A stretch of DNA of 64,000 nt from Streptomyces sp. HM190 (GTDB lineage: Bacteria; Actinomycetota; Actinomycetes; Streptomycetales; Streptomycetaceae), in contig NZ_CP047318.1 in the NCBI RefSeq assembly GCF_009857135.1, forward strand, positions 3,534,001 to 3,598,000. The letters are read 5' to 3'. The notes beneath the pieces were generated by a model. That model was not told where the DNA came from. It saw nothing but the letters and a program-made list of their open reading frames with translations, and ran no database searches. Shown in pieces: positions 52,297-61,043 of this stretch; within the stretch, counting starts at the first letter, position 1, and every line of letters begins with the position of its first letter. The translations under genes were made by a program, and so were the position numbers.

Positions 52297-53715
52297 GTGA
52301 CGCAGTCCTACGACCTCGTCGTCACCAACGCGCGCGTAGTCACCCCAGACGGGGTCAGGTCCGGAGGCCTCGCCGTCTCCGGTGAGCGAATATCGGCGAT
52401 CCTCGCGGACGGCGAACGGCCGCCCGCCAAGGAGACCATCGACGCCGGCGGCCGCTATCTGCTGCCCGGCGGCATCGACCCGCACGTCCACTTCCGTACG
52501 CCGGGCCTCACGCACAAGGAGGACTGGGCGCACGGCAGCCGGGCGGCGGCCGCCGGCGGTGTCACCACCGTCATCGACATGCCCAACACCCAGCCGCCGC
52601 TGATCGAGCCGGAGCTGGCCGCGGAGAAGGCGTCCACCGTCTCCGGCGACTCCCTGGTCGACTTCCGCTTCCACATGGGCGTCACCGTCGACAGCGTGGA
52701 GAACCTCCACCGCCTCCAGCCCCGCCAGGCGACCTCGGTGAAGGTCTTCATGACCGGTCACCACACCGCGCCCAACATCATCCGCGACCCGGTGGTCCTA
52801 GACCGGATCTTCCAGATCGCCGCCGAGCGCGGTATCCGGCTGGTCCTGCACGCGGAGGACGACAGCGTCTTCTCGCTGCTGGACGAGACCCAGCCCCCGC
52901 CGACCGGCTACGACGCCTACGAGTCGGCGCACCCGCGCACGGGCGGCATCGTCGCCTCGTCGCGCGTCATCGAGCTGGTCCGCAAGCACGGCACCGCCGC
53001 GCACATCCTGCACGTCTCCTCCTCCGAGGAGTCGGACCTGCTGCAGGCCGCCGCGAGGGCGGGCCTGCCGGTCACCTACGAGGTGACCGCACACCACCTG
53101 TCGTTCTCCGCGCCCGACACGCAACGCCTCGGCGCCCGGATCCGGTTGCGTCCCGCGATCCGCTGCGAGAAGGACAAGGGGCGGCTGTGGGACGCGGTGA
53201 TGGAGGGCAGCGTCGCCAGCCTCGGCAGCGACCACGCCCCGCACACCGTCGAGGAGAAGCTGCTGGCCGTCGCGGACGCCCCGCCCGGGCTGCCCGGTGT
53301 GCAGGAGCTGATCATCGCCCTGTACACGGGGATGCGGCGCCGCTACCCCGGCATGTCCACCGACGAGGCCGTGCGGCACGTCGCCCGGCTCACCGCCGAG
53401 GGACCGGCCGACCTGTTCGGGCTGGGTGGCCGCAAGGGCCGGATCGCGGTCGGCCTCGACGCCGACTTCACGCTGTTCGACCCGGACGTCACCTGGATCA
53501 TGTCCGCGAAGCACACCTACGCCAAGGTGGGCTGGTCGGCCTACGAGGGCTGGACCTTCACCGGCCGCCCGGACCTCACCGTCCGCCGCGGCGAGACCAT
53601 CTGGGACGGCCGGGACCCGGAGCAGCCGCGCTTCGGCACCCCGTCCGGTATCTGGCTCGACGCCGAACCGGCGGTGCCCGGCGGGTTCTCCGCGCAGCGC
53701 GAGACCAGCGCCTGA
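52297..53715 (+). CDS. Cyclic amidohydrolase (dihydroorotase/hydantoinase/allantoinase family)
   Basis: A 472-residue TIM-barrel metallohydrolase with every metal ligand visible: DPHVHF (His63, His65), the carboxylated Lys149 in VKVFM, His185 in LHAED, His239 in LHVSS and Asp312 in SLGSDHAPHT. The family opens or closes cyclic amides, ureides and imides. The pyrimidine-pathway PyrC is usually encoded next to pyrB and carA, so this copy is likely specialised. With the amidotransferase it could cyclise an amide-acid to an imide or lactam. GTG 52297 follows GGAGG. Confidence 0.88.
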   Translation: MTQSYDLVVTNARVVTPDGVRSGGLAVSGERISAILADGERPPAKETIDAGGRYLLPGGIDPHVHFRTPGLTHKEDWAHGSRAAAAGGVTTVIDMPNTQPPLIEPELAAEKASTVSGDSLVDFRFHMGVTVDSVENLHRLQPRQATSVKVFMTGHHTAPNIIRDPVVLDRIFQIAAERGIRLVLHAEDDSVFSLLDETQPPPTGYDAYESAHPRTGGIVASSRVIELVRKHGTAAHILHVSSSEESDLLQAAARAGLPVTYEVTAHHLSFSAPDTQRLGARIRLRPAIRCEKDKGRLWDAVMEGSVASLGSDHAPHTVEEKLLAVADAPPGLPGVQELIIALYTGMRRRYPGMSTDEAVRHVARLTAEGPADLFGLGGRKGRIAVGLDADFTLFDPDVTWIMSAKHTYAKVGWSAYEGWTFTGRPDLTVRRGETIWDGRDPEQPRFGTPSGIWLDAEPAVPGGFSAQRETSA

Positions 53716-53792
53716 TCCGCACGGACCGCAGGGGGAGGGGCCGCGGGCCCCTCCCCACCGCCCTCATCCGCTTCCCGGCCCCTGGAGGACCG

Positions 53793-54299
53793 ATGTCCGC
53801 CGTCACTCCATCGGATTTCACCCGCGCCATGGCCCAAGTGCCGAGCCCCGTCACGATCGTGACCACCACGGACGGCAGCGGCCGGCGCTGGGGATTCACC
53901 GCGAGCGCGTTCAGCTCGCTCTCCCTGGACCCGCCGCTGGTGCTGGTCTGCCCCGCCAAGTCGGCCGGCTCGCACGACACGTTCGTGGCCGCCGAGCACT
54001 TCATGGTCAACATTCTGTCCGCCGAACAGGCCGGTATCGCAAGACACTTCGCCCGCTCCGGCCACGACAAGTTCACCACCGGCGACATGGTCCCCTGCGA
54101 GCTGGACCTGCCCGGTCTGCCCGGTGCCACGGCCCGGCTGGCCTGCGCCGCGCACGCGGTGCTCGACGGCGGCGACCACAGCATCCTCGTGGGCCGGGTC
54201 GAGGCCGTGTACGTCGGCGACCAGGAGCCGCTCGTCTACCACAACCGCACCTTCACCCGCCCGGAGGCGGCCAGCCCCGCCCTGGCCGCGGCCCGCTGA
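53793..54299 (+). CDS. Flavin reductase (ActVB type)
   Basis: A 168-residue flavin reductase-like FMN-binding protein: FTRAMAQVPSPVTIVTTTDG, WGFTASAFSSLSLDPPLVLVCPAK and VEAVYVGDQEPLVYHNRTF. ActVB reduces FMN with NADH and passes FMNH2 to ActVA-ORF5. This gene is the only such reductase in the cluster, so it may serve the hydroxylase at 26.4 kb, the LLM protein at 24.8 kb and perhaps the flavoprotein at 51.0 kb. ATG 53793 follows GGAGGA. Confidence 0.93.
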   Translation: MSAVTPSDFTRAMAQVPSPVTIVTTTDGSGRRWGFTASAFSSLSLDPPLVLVCPAKSAGSHDTFVAAEHFMVNILSAEQAGIARHFARSGHDKFTTGDMVPCELDLPGLPGATARLACAAHAVLDGGDHSILVGRVEAVYVGDQEPLVYHNRTFTRPEAASPALAAAR

Positions 54300-54315
54300 G
54301 GACGGAACGCCCGTG

Positions 54316-55011
54316 ATGAACATCGTGACCGTGTACTCCGACATCGGCTGCCCCTGGGCCTCGCTGGGGCTGTTCCACCTGCGGCGGGCGGCCGCCGAGG
54401 AGGGCGTCGCGCTCGCCGTCGACCACCGGGCGTTCCCCCTGGAGCTGTTCAACTCCCGGCCCACGCCCAAGTGGATCCTCGACCCGGAGATCGCCGCCGT
54501 GGCGGAGCGGGAGCCCGCCCTCGGGTGGACGGACTGGCGGGGCCCGGAGTCCGGCTATCCGGTGACGATGCTGCCCGCCCTGGAGGCGGTGCAGGCGGCC
54601 AAGACCCAGCCCGGCACCCGGGAGGCGGGCCTGGCCGCCTCCGACCAGCTCGACGCGGCCCTGCGGCACGCCTTCTACGCCGAGTCCCGCTGTGTCAGCG
54701 TCCACTCCGAGATCCTCGCGGTCGCCGACGGCTGCCCGCTGGTGGACACCGCGTACCTCGACGGGGCGCTGCGCGGCGGCACCTGCCGTGCGGCCGTCTT
54801 CGACCAGTGGGAGGAGGCGCGGGCGCCGGAGGTGCGGGGCAGCCCGCACTTCTTCCTCCCCGACGGCACCGGCCTGCACAATCCGGGCATCGCCTTCAGC
54901 TGGCCCAAGGGCACACCCCGGCCGGTGATCACGGAGTACACCCCGGCGTTCTGGACGTCCCTGGTCCGCACCCTGGCCGGCCGGGCCCCGGCGGTCTCCC
55001 CGCCCGACTGA
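54316..55011 (+). CDS. FrnE-like DsbA-family protein
   Basis: A 231-residue thioredoxin-fold protein with a helical insertion, as in FrnE and 2-hydroxychromene-2-carboxylate isomerases. The active-site region is SDIGCPWASLGLFHLRRA: one Cys with no CxxC partner, so a disulfide-exchange role is doubtful and glutathione/mycothiol-type chemistry or isomerisation is possible. The family name comes from the frenolicin cluster, another pyranonaphthoquinone pathway, which supports the product class. ATG 54316 (or GTG 54313). It is the last gene of the cluster, followed by a perfect terminator. Confidence 0.85.
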   Translation: MNIVTVYSDIGCPWASLGLFHLRRAAAEEGVALAVDHRAFPLELFNSRPTPKWILDPEIAAVAEREPALGWTDWRGPESGYPVTMLPALEAVQAAKTQPGTREAGLAASDQLDAALRHAFYAESRCVSVHSEILAVADGCPLVDTAYLDGALRGGTCRAAVFDQWEEARAPEVRGSPHFFLPDGTGLHNPGIAFSWPKGTPRPVITEYTPAFWTSLVRTLAGRAPAVSPPD

Positions 55012-55059
55012 CACCGGCTGCGGGGCGGGCCGCCGGCCCGTGTCCGGCCGATATGCGGC

Positions 55060-55092
55060 GCGGCCCCCGGAACGCACCGTTCCGGGGGCCGC
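55060..55092. terminator. Terminator at the cluster's right end
   Basis: GCGGCCCCCGGAACG pairs perfectly with CGTTCCGGGGGCCGC around a CAC loop. It lies between the FrnE-like gene and the convergent bldA-like tRNA gene. Confidence 0.85.
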
Positions 55093-55172
55093 TACAGCCT
55101 TCACAGCACACCAGCAGCGCGCCGTTGCGGTCGACAACGGGTTGCCACGCACTCACGCCCTGTGAGGGAAGG

Positions 55173-55255
55173 TGCCCGGAACCGGACTTGAACCGGTACG
55201 CCCGCGAGGGGCAGCGAGGTTTAAGCTCGCCGTGTCTGCATTCCACCATCCGGGC
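55173..55255 (-). tRNA. bldA: tRNA-Leu(UAA), bldA
   Basis: An 83-nt type II tRNA on the minus strand. The acceptor stem pairs GCCCGGA with TCCGGGC. The anticodon stem GCGAG/CTCGC encloses the loop CTTAAAC with anticodon TAA. A long variable arm (GCCC/GGGC) and a GTTCAAGTC T-loop follow. CCA is not encoded. It reads the rare UUA codon and matches the bldA tRNA, which controls development and many antibiotic activators in Streptomyces. It stands about 160 nt beyond the last cluster gene, transcribed towards it. Confidence 0.95.
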
Positions 55256-55833
55256 AGGCCATGGGCTCCGCGCTGCGGTTCCGAGCCTATCGGGACGCTT
55301 CCCCCGAACAGCGGAACAGCGGACCGATGTTGTCTTATTTTATTGACGTCTGAGGGTGCATCAGCCCGTGGAACACGCCATCCGCACTTGCCAATAGCCT
55401 TTCGGACGGTGCGACCCGGCGTATGCGGAATGACGGAATTTCACCGCCCGAACGAGCGACCGCCGGATGACCCGCACGGTGACGGCTGACTCGTGTAGGC
55501 CAAACCGTCCGAATACCGCCGCTCCCCGGCCCCTCCGGTCTGCCGTCCGCACCCACCCCGGGACCCGTCCTGCTGACCGCTGCGGGCTCCGCCGTCGTCC
55601 CTGTCCAGAGGGCCGCCGTCCTCCCCGCCTCGGGGGCCTCGGTCATACCCAGGTATGACGGGACGCCCCTGTGTCCGCCGGAAGTCTGCCCCCGGAACCG
55701 GAACAGCGGCTGACTACACGGCGGCCCCGCGTCGGCACGATGGAGACAGCGCTGGAACGCCGGACCCGGCCCGCCCCCGGCGCACCTCCCTCGAACCGTC
55801 CAAACGCCGTCGCCCCGACAGGAGTTCCCACCC
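55256..55833. other. Intergenic region between bldA and the ABC exporter
   Basis: 578 nt without a credible gene. The 55325-55350 part is markedly AT-rich (TTGTCTTATTTTATTGACG) and, read on the minus strand, lies 70-95 nt upstream of the tRNA 5' end, so it probably belongs to the bldA promoter. The right half holds the ABC operon promoter and ends with a GGAG ribosome site. I see no SARP-like heptamers. Confidence 0.5.
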
Positions 55834-56604
55834 GTGACCACCACTCCCCTCGCCGACCGGGCCACCGCCGTGGCCGCCCGCGCCACGGACCTGTCGAAGG
55901 TCTACGGGCAGGGCGAGACCCGGGTCGTCGCCCTGGACCGGGTGACCGTCGACTTCCGTCAGGCCCAGTTCACCGCGATCATGGGTCCCTCTGGTTCCGG
56001 CAAGTCCACGCTGATGCACTGCGTGGCGGGCCTGGACAGCTTCTCCTCCGGTTCCGTGCGCATCGGCGACACCGAGCTGGGCTCCCTGAAGGACAAGCAG
56101 CTCACCAAGCTCCGCCGCGACAAGATCGGCTTCATCTTCCAGGCGTTCAACCTGCTGCCGACGCTGACCGCGCTGGAGAACATCACCCTCCCGATGGACA
56201 TCGCGGGCCGCAAGCCGGACAAGCAGTGGCTGGACACCGTGATCGGGATGATCGGTCTCGCCGACCGGCTGAGCCACCGGCCCTCCCAGCTCTCCGGCGG
56301 CCAGCAGCAGCGCGTCGCGGTCGCGCGGGCCCTCGCCTCCCGGCCGGACATCATCTTCGGCGACGAACCCACCGGGAACCTCGACTCCCGCTCCGGCGCC
56401 GAGGTGCTGGGCTTCCTGCGCAACTCCGTACGGGAACTGGGGCAGACGGTGGTCATGGTGACGCACGACCCGGTGGCCGCGGCGTACGCGGACCGCGTCG
56501 TCTTTCTCGCCGACGGACGGATCGTCGACGAGCTGTACGAGCCGACGGCGGACTCCGTCCTGGACCGCATGAAGCGGTTCGACGCCAAGGGCCGCACCAG
56601 CTAG
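55834..56604 (+). CDS. ABC transporter ATP-binding protein (MacB/LolD type)
   Basis: A 256-residue ATPase with Walker A GPSGSGKST, Q-loop FQAFNLLPTLTALEN, signature LSGGQQQR, Walker B IIFGDEPTGNLDS and the switch His in VTHD. It pairs with the large FtsX-domain permease encoded 131 nt downstream to form a MacB-like efflux or lipoprotein-handling complex. GTG 55834 follows GGAG. It is probably part of the conserved chromosome rather than the cluster, although a self-protection role cannot be excluded. Confidence 0.95.
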   Translation: MTTTPLADRATAVAARATDLSKVYGQGETRVVALDRVTVDFRQAQFTAIMGPSGSGKSTLMHCVAGLDSFSSGSVRIGDTELGSLKDKQLTKLRRDKIGFIFQAFNLLPTLTALENITLPMDIAGRKPDKQWLDTVIGMIGLADRLSHRPSQLSGGQQQRVAVARALASRPDIIFGDEPTGNLDSRSGAEVLGFLRNSVRELGQTVVMVTHDPVAAAYADRVVFLADGRIVDELYEPTADSVLDRMKRFDAKGRTS

Positions 56605-56638
56605 TGCCGCGACGGGCAACGTTCGCCCCGTCGCGGCA
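56605..56638. repeat. Dispersed intergenic hairpin repeat (perfect copy)
   Basis: TGCCGCGACGGG pairs perfectly (12 bp) with CCCGTCGCGGCA around CAACGTTCGC. It starts at the TAG stop of the ATPase gene, exactly as the related copy at 6214 starts at the stop of the FMN reductase gene. Located between ATPase and permease, it could lower permease expression by attenuation or protect the upstream message. Confidence 0.7.
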
Positions 56639-56735
56639 CCAGGTCCTCAAGCGGCGGCGTTCGCCCGCCCCGGTCGGCCGCAGCGCCCGCCGCCCCGTCC
56701 ACCTCACCACCCGACCCCGAACAGGGACCCCTTTC

Positions 56736-59273
56736 ATGTTCCGTACCGCCCTGCGCAACGTGCTCGCGCACAAGGCCAGACTCCTGATGACCGTGCTCGC
56801 CGTGATGCTGGGCGTCGCCTTCGTGTCGGGGACGCTGGTCTTCACGAACACGATCTCGGAGGCCTACCAGAAGAGTTCCGCGAAGGGCTTCGACCAGGTG
56901 GACGTCGCGATCCAGCAGACGTACCGCCCGGACGAGGGCGACCGCATCGCCGAGCAGCCGAAGCTGACGCCCGCGCTGCTGGCGAAGGTCGAGCGGGTGC
57001 CCGGCGCGAAGTCCGCGACCGGGGTCGTCACCGGCTTCACCGCCCTCGCCGACCAGGACGGCAAGCTCGTCGGCGGCGGCTTCCAGACCCAGGGCGGCAA
57101 CTACTGGGGCGAGGACGACCCCCGGTACCCGATCACCAAGGGCCGTGCGCCCCGCGGCCCGGACGAGATCGCCATCGACGCGAAGACCGCCGAGCGCGCC
57201 GGGTACGGGGTCGGCGACACCGTCCGGCTGTCCGTCGACGGCCCGGTCCTCACGCCGAAGGTCAGCGGGATCTTCACGACGGACGACGGCAACGTGGCCG
57301 CCGGCGGCAGCCTCACCCTCTTCGACACGGAGACCGCACAGAAGCTCTTCCACAGCGAGGGCGAGTACGACGAGATCACCGTGACCGCGGCCCCCGGCAC
57401 CGGCCAGGACCGGCTCCGGTCGGCCGTCGACGCGGTGGTCCCCGAGGACGTCGCCACCACGGTCACCGGTGAGCAGCTCGCCGACCGGCAGGCCACACAG
57501 ATCGCCGCGTCCATGAGCGGCCTGAAGAACGGCCTGCTGGTCTTCGCCGGCATCGCCCTGTTCGTGGGCACGTTCATCATCGCCAACACCTTCACGATGC
57601 TGGTCGCCCAGCGCACCAAGGAGCTGGCCCTGCTGCGGGCGGTGGGCGCCTCCCGCCGCCAGGTGACCCGTTCGGTGCTGATCGAGGCGTTCGTGGTGGG
57701 CACGGTCGCCGCGGTCGCCGGTCTGGCCGTCGGTGTCGGCATCGGCGCCGGGATGCGGTCGCTGATCGGCACGCTCGGCGACACGGTGCCCGACGGCCCG
57801 CTGGTGGTCTCCCCCGGCACGGTCGCCACGGCCCTGCTGGTCGGCGTCCTGATCACCATGCTGGCGGCCTGGCTGCCGGGGCGCCGCGCGGCGAAGATCC
57901 CGCCGGTGGCGGCGATGAGCAGCGTGCACGCGCAGGCCACGACCCGGTCCCTCGTCGTGCGGAACACGATCGGCGCGCTGTTCTCCGGCGCGGGCATCGC
58001 GACCGTCCTGTACGCCACGACCCTGGAGGGCTCCGACGGCCAGGTCCCGATGGGGATCGGCGCGGTGCTGCTGATCATCGGGGTGTTCGTGCTGACGCCG
58101 CTGCTGTCCCGCCCGCTGATCGCGGCCGCCGCCCCGGTGCTGCGCGTCTTCGGGGTCTCCGGCAAGCTCGCCCGGCAGAACTCGGTGCGCAACCCGCGCC
58201 GCACCGCCGCCACCGCCTCGGCCCTGATGATCGGTCTGACCCTGATCACGGGCATGACGGTGATGGCGGGCAGCCTGCAGACCGCCATCGGCAAGATGGC
58301 CGCCGACTCCATCACGGCGGACTACGTCGTCTCGATGGCCAACGGCAACTACCTCTCCCCCGACGTGGAGAAGAAGCTCGCCGGCACCGAGGGCGTCACG
58401 GCGGTCTCGCCGCTGCGCAACGCCGCGTCCCGCATCGAGGGGCAGACGGAGTACGTCACCGGGGTCAACGGCGGCGCCATCGGCGAGCTGACGAAGTTCG
58501 CGGTCGACGAGGGGGCGTTCCGGGTCGGCGGCCCCGAGGTCGTGGTGGACACGGAGACCGCGCGGCGGAACGGCTGGAAGGCCGGGACGTCGTTCACGGC
58601 CGGCTTCGAGGGCGGCGAGCGGCAGAAGCTGACCGTGGCCGGGGTCTACGAGGCCAACGAGCTGATCCGCGGCATCCTCATGGACAACGGGACGCTGGAG
58701 CGGCGGCTGCCCGCCGACACCCTCCCGGCCGACATGATGGTGATGGTGAAGACGTCGTCCGGTGCCTCGGACGCCGCCAAGGACCGGCTGGCGAAGGCCC
58801 TCGGCGACAACCCCGCGATCAAGATCCAGGACGGCGACGACCTGTCCGCGGACATCGCGCAGATGTTCACGCTGATGCTGAACCTGCTGTACGGCCTGCT
58901 GGCGATGGCCGTGATCGTCGCGGTGCTCGGGGTCATCAACACGCTCGCCATGTCGGTCTTCGAGCGGTCCCAGGAGATCGGGATGCTCCGCGCGATCGGC
59001 CTCGACCGCCGCAACATCAAGCGGATGGTGCGCCTGGAGTCCCTCGTCATCTCCCTGTTCGGCGGTGTCCTCGGCATCGGTCTCGGTGTCTTCTTCGGCT
59101 GGGCGGCCGGTGAACTGGTCGCCTCCCGGATGCCGACGTACGAACTGGTCCTGCCGTGGGCCCGGATGGGAGTCTTCCTGCTGCTGGCCGGAACGGTCGG
59201 CGTCCTGGCCGCGATGTGGCCGGCCCGGCGCGCGGCGAAGCTGAACATGCTGGCCGCGATCAAGGCGGAGTAG
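56736..59273 (+). CDS. ABC transporter permease with two FtsX domains
   Basis: An 845-residue membrane protein: N-terminal helix (FRTALRNVLAHKARLLMTVLAVMLGVAFVSGT), a large extracellular domain (about 45-240), an FtsX core near 250-400 with VAQRTKELALLRAVGASRRQV, a second helix and extracellular domain, and a final FtsX core with MSVFERSQEIGMLRAIGLDRRNI. The layout is that of MacB/DUF214 exporters acting with the upstream ATPase. ATG 56736. A strong terminator follows. Confidence 0.93.
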   Translation: MFRTALRNVLAHKARLLMTVLAVMLGVAFVSGTLVFTNTISEAYQKSSAKGFDQVDVAIQQTYRPDEGDRIAEQPKLTPALLAKVERVPGAKSATGVVTGFTALADQDGKLVGGGFQTQGGNYWGEDDPRYPITKGRAPRGPDEIAIDAKTAERAGYGVGDTVRLSVDGPVLTPKVSGIFTTDDGNVAAGGSLTLFDTETAQKLFHSEGEYDEITVTAAPGTGQDRLRSAVDAVVPEDVATTVTGEQLADRQATQIAASMSGLKNGLLVFAGIALFVGTFIIANTFTMLVAQRTKELALLRAVGASRRQVTRSVLIEAFVVGTVAAVAGLAVGVGIGAGMRSLIGTLGDTVPDGPLVVSPGTVATALLVGVLITMLAAWLPGRRAAKIPPVAAMSSVHAQATTRSLVVRNTIGALFSGAGIATVLYATTLEGSDGQVPMGIGAVLLIIGVFVLTPLLSRPLIAAAAPVLRVFGVSGKLARQNSVRNPRRTAATASALMIGLTLITGMTVMAGSLQTAIGKMAADSITADYVVSMANGNYLSPDVEKKLAGTEGVTAVSPLRNAASRIEGQTEYVTGVNGGAIGELTKFAVDEGAFRVGGPEVVVDTETARRNGWKAGTSFTAGFEGGERQKLTVAGVYEANELIRGILMDNGTLERRLPADTLPADMMVMVKTSSGASDAAKDRLAKALGDNPAIKIQDGDDLSADIAQMFTLMLNLLYGLLAMAVIVAVLGVINTLAMSVFERSQEIGMLRAIGLDRRNIKRMVRLESLVISLFGGVLGIGLGVFFGWAAGELVASRMPTYELVLPWARMGVFLLLAGTVGVLAAMWPARRAAKLNMLAAIKAE

Positions 59274-59295
59274 GGGCGCCGCCACGTCACGACGG

Positions 59296-59333
59296 CCCGA
59301 GGGGCCCGTTCCCGCGAGGAACGGGCCCCTCGG
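59296..59333. terminator. Bidirectional terminator
   Basis: CCCGAGGGGCCCGTTCC pairs perfectly with GGAACGGGCCCCTCGGG around CGCGA, between the convergent permease and methyltransferase genes. Confidence 0.85.
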
Positions 59334-59345
59334 GCGTCCGGGCGG

Positions 59346-60650
59346 TCAGCCGCTCCAGGTGCGGGTCCTGAGCGGCAGCCCCGAGTCGCCCCCTTCCGGT
59401 GTCCGCACGGCGAGGACCTGGTTGACGCCGAGTCGGTTGCGTTCGAAGCCGAGGGCGGAGGCGGCCATGTACAGGCGCCACACGCGGGCCCGGCCGGGTC
59501 CGGCGAGGGTGACGGCCCGGGACCAGTGCGCTTCGAGGTTCGCGACCCAGGCGCGCAGCGTGAGGCCGTAGTGCTCGCGCAGGGACTCCACGTCGCGGAC
59601 CTCGAACCCGGCGCGTTCGAGCTGGGTCACGGTGGTGCCGATGGGGGCGAGTTCACCGTCGGGGAAGACGTAGGCGTCGATGAACCCGTCGATGGAGTAC
59701 GTGCTCTCGTCGGACCGGGGCCGCCGTGAGATCTGGTGGTTCAGGAGCCGTCCGCCGGGCCGGAGCAGGGCGTACAGGTCCTGCGCGTACTCCAGGTACT
59801 TGTCGGCTCCGACGTGTTCGGCCATGCCGATGGAGGAGATGGCGTCGTAGGGCCCGTCGGTGACGTCCCGGTAGTCCTGGACGCGGATCTCGATCCGGTC
59901 GGTCAGCCCTTCGTCCGCGACGCGTTTGCGGGCGTACGCGGCCTGTTCCTGGGAGAGGGTGACGCCGACGACGTGGACGCCGTACTCACGGGCGGCGTGC
60001 ACGGCCATGGAGCCCCAGCCGCAGCCGACGTCGAGGAGGCGCTGCCCCCGTGCGAGGGCGAGCTTGCGGCAGACGAGGTCGAGCTTGGCGCGCTGGGCGG
60101 CTTCGAGGGTGGTGGTGCCGTCGCCGGTCTCCCAGGAGGCGCAGGAGTACACCATGGACGGGCCGAGGACGAGTTCGTAGAAGTCGTTGCCGACGTCGTA
60201 GTGGTGGCTGACGGCCCGTTTGTCGGTGCGTCTGGTGTGCAGGTGGCGGGTTCTGCGCACCTCCTCGCGGGGCGGCTCGGGCGGCACCAGCACGGCGGGT
60301 CCGGCCAGTTTCAGCAGCCCACGGACGGCCGCGCGGGCCTGAGGGTCACGCAGGGCGTCGACGATGCCCGGGGCGTCGTCGTCCCGCTCCCACACATGCC
60401 CGGCCATCAGGTCCAGCACGGCGTACAGGTCCCCCTCGACGCCCAGGTCACCGGCGACCCAGCCGCGGGCCAGGCCCAGTTCACCCGGCTTCCACAGCAG
60501 CCGGCGCAGGGCCCTGCGGTTCCGTACCACCAGCGCGGGGGCCTGAGGGGGGCCGGCCTCCGAACCGTCCCACGCCCGAAGCCGGACCGGGAGCGGGCTC
60601 CCGAGCACCTGCTCGAACAGGGTCCTCAGCCGCGACGCGGCGTCCTGCAT
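59346..60650 (-). CDS. Cyclopropane-fatty-acyl-phospholipid synthase family methyltransferase
   Basis: A 434-residue SAM enzyme. A sterol-carrier-like N-terminal part (about 1-130) precedes the CFA core with SHHYDVGNDFYELVLGPSMVYSCA, the SAM motif LLDVGCGWGSMAVHAA and MAEHVG. It would add a methylene or methyl group to unsaturated membrane lipids. ATG 60650 follows GGAGGT. From memory, the pairing with NDH-2 and the FtsX exporter is the usual Streptomyces core order (S. coelicolor SCO3089-SCO3092). Not part of the cluster. Confidence 0.9.
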   Translation of the reverse strand: MQDAASRLRTLFEQVLGSPLPVRLRAWDGSEAGPPQAPALVVRNRRALRRLLWKPGELGLARGWVAGDLGVEGDLYAVLDLMAGHVWERDDDAPGIVDALRDPQARAAVRGLLKLAGPAVLVPPEPPREEVRRTRHLHTRRTDKRAVSHHYDVGNDFYELVLGPSMVYSCASWETGDGTTTLEAAQRAKLDLVCRKLALARGQRLLDVGCGWGSMAVHAAREYGVHVVGVTLSQEQAAYARKRVADEGLTDRIEIRVQDYRDVTDGPYDAISSIGMAEHVGADKYLEYAQDLYALLRPGGRLLNHQISRRPRSDESTYSIDGFIDAYVFPDGELAPIGTTVTQLERAGFEVRDVESLREHYGLTLRAWVANLEAHWSRAVTLAGPGRARVWRLYMAASALGFERNRLGVNQVLAVRTPEGGDSGLPLRTRTWSG

Positions 60651-60796
60651 GGCGCACACCTCCGTGACAGCAGATCCCGGAATGTCCAACGCCACGGTAA
60701 ACACGGGCGGGGCCTCGCCGTAGTCCCGGTAGGGGGTGTGTTTCGGCTGCGGGTGAGCGGGGGCCGCTCGCGCCCACGCGGCGGAGCCGTATGAGC

Positions 60797-60960
60797 GACC
60801 GCCCCGCGCCCCTGAAGGCATGGCCCCGCGGCCCGGTCTTCATCGAGTAGCACGGGGCGCAGCCCCGGCGCTTCTCGGGGGCGCGGGGAACCGCGCGAGA
60901 AACCACGACGCACCGGCACCCGCCGGCGAACGCGCACCCCCGAGCCACCAGGCCCCCCAG
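60797..60960. repeat. Dispersed Streptomyces-type inverted repeat element (right copy)
   Basis: The arm ggggcgcggggaaccgcgc at 60877-60895 and the CACGGGGCGCAGCC block at about 60850 are shared with the left copy at 36-141. The partner arm near 60800 (ACCGCCCCGCGCCCCTG) is imperfect. The element fills most of the 393-nt gap 60651-61043; no gene is seen there. Confidence 0.6.
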
Positions 60961-61043
60961 ACCGCCCGGAAACGCCGAAGGACCCCCCGCACCACGGATG
61001 GCGGAAGGTCCTTCGGGCCGAACGAAGAGGTGACCGACGAAGG

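Noticed and set aside
52297..53715. Housekeeping dihydroorotase (PyrC) of pyrimidine synthesis
   Set aside because: No pyrB, carA or carB neighbours; it lies in the accessory operon and is longer than typical PyrC, so a specialised cyclic amidohydrolase is more likely, though not proven.
55173..55255. Attachment site of an integrative element at the tRNA
   Set aside because: No integrase gene and no visible repeat of the tRNA 3' end at the other side of the cluster.
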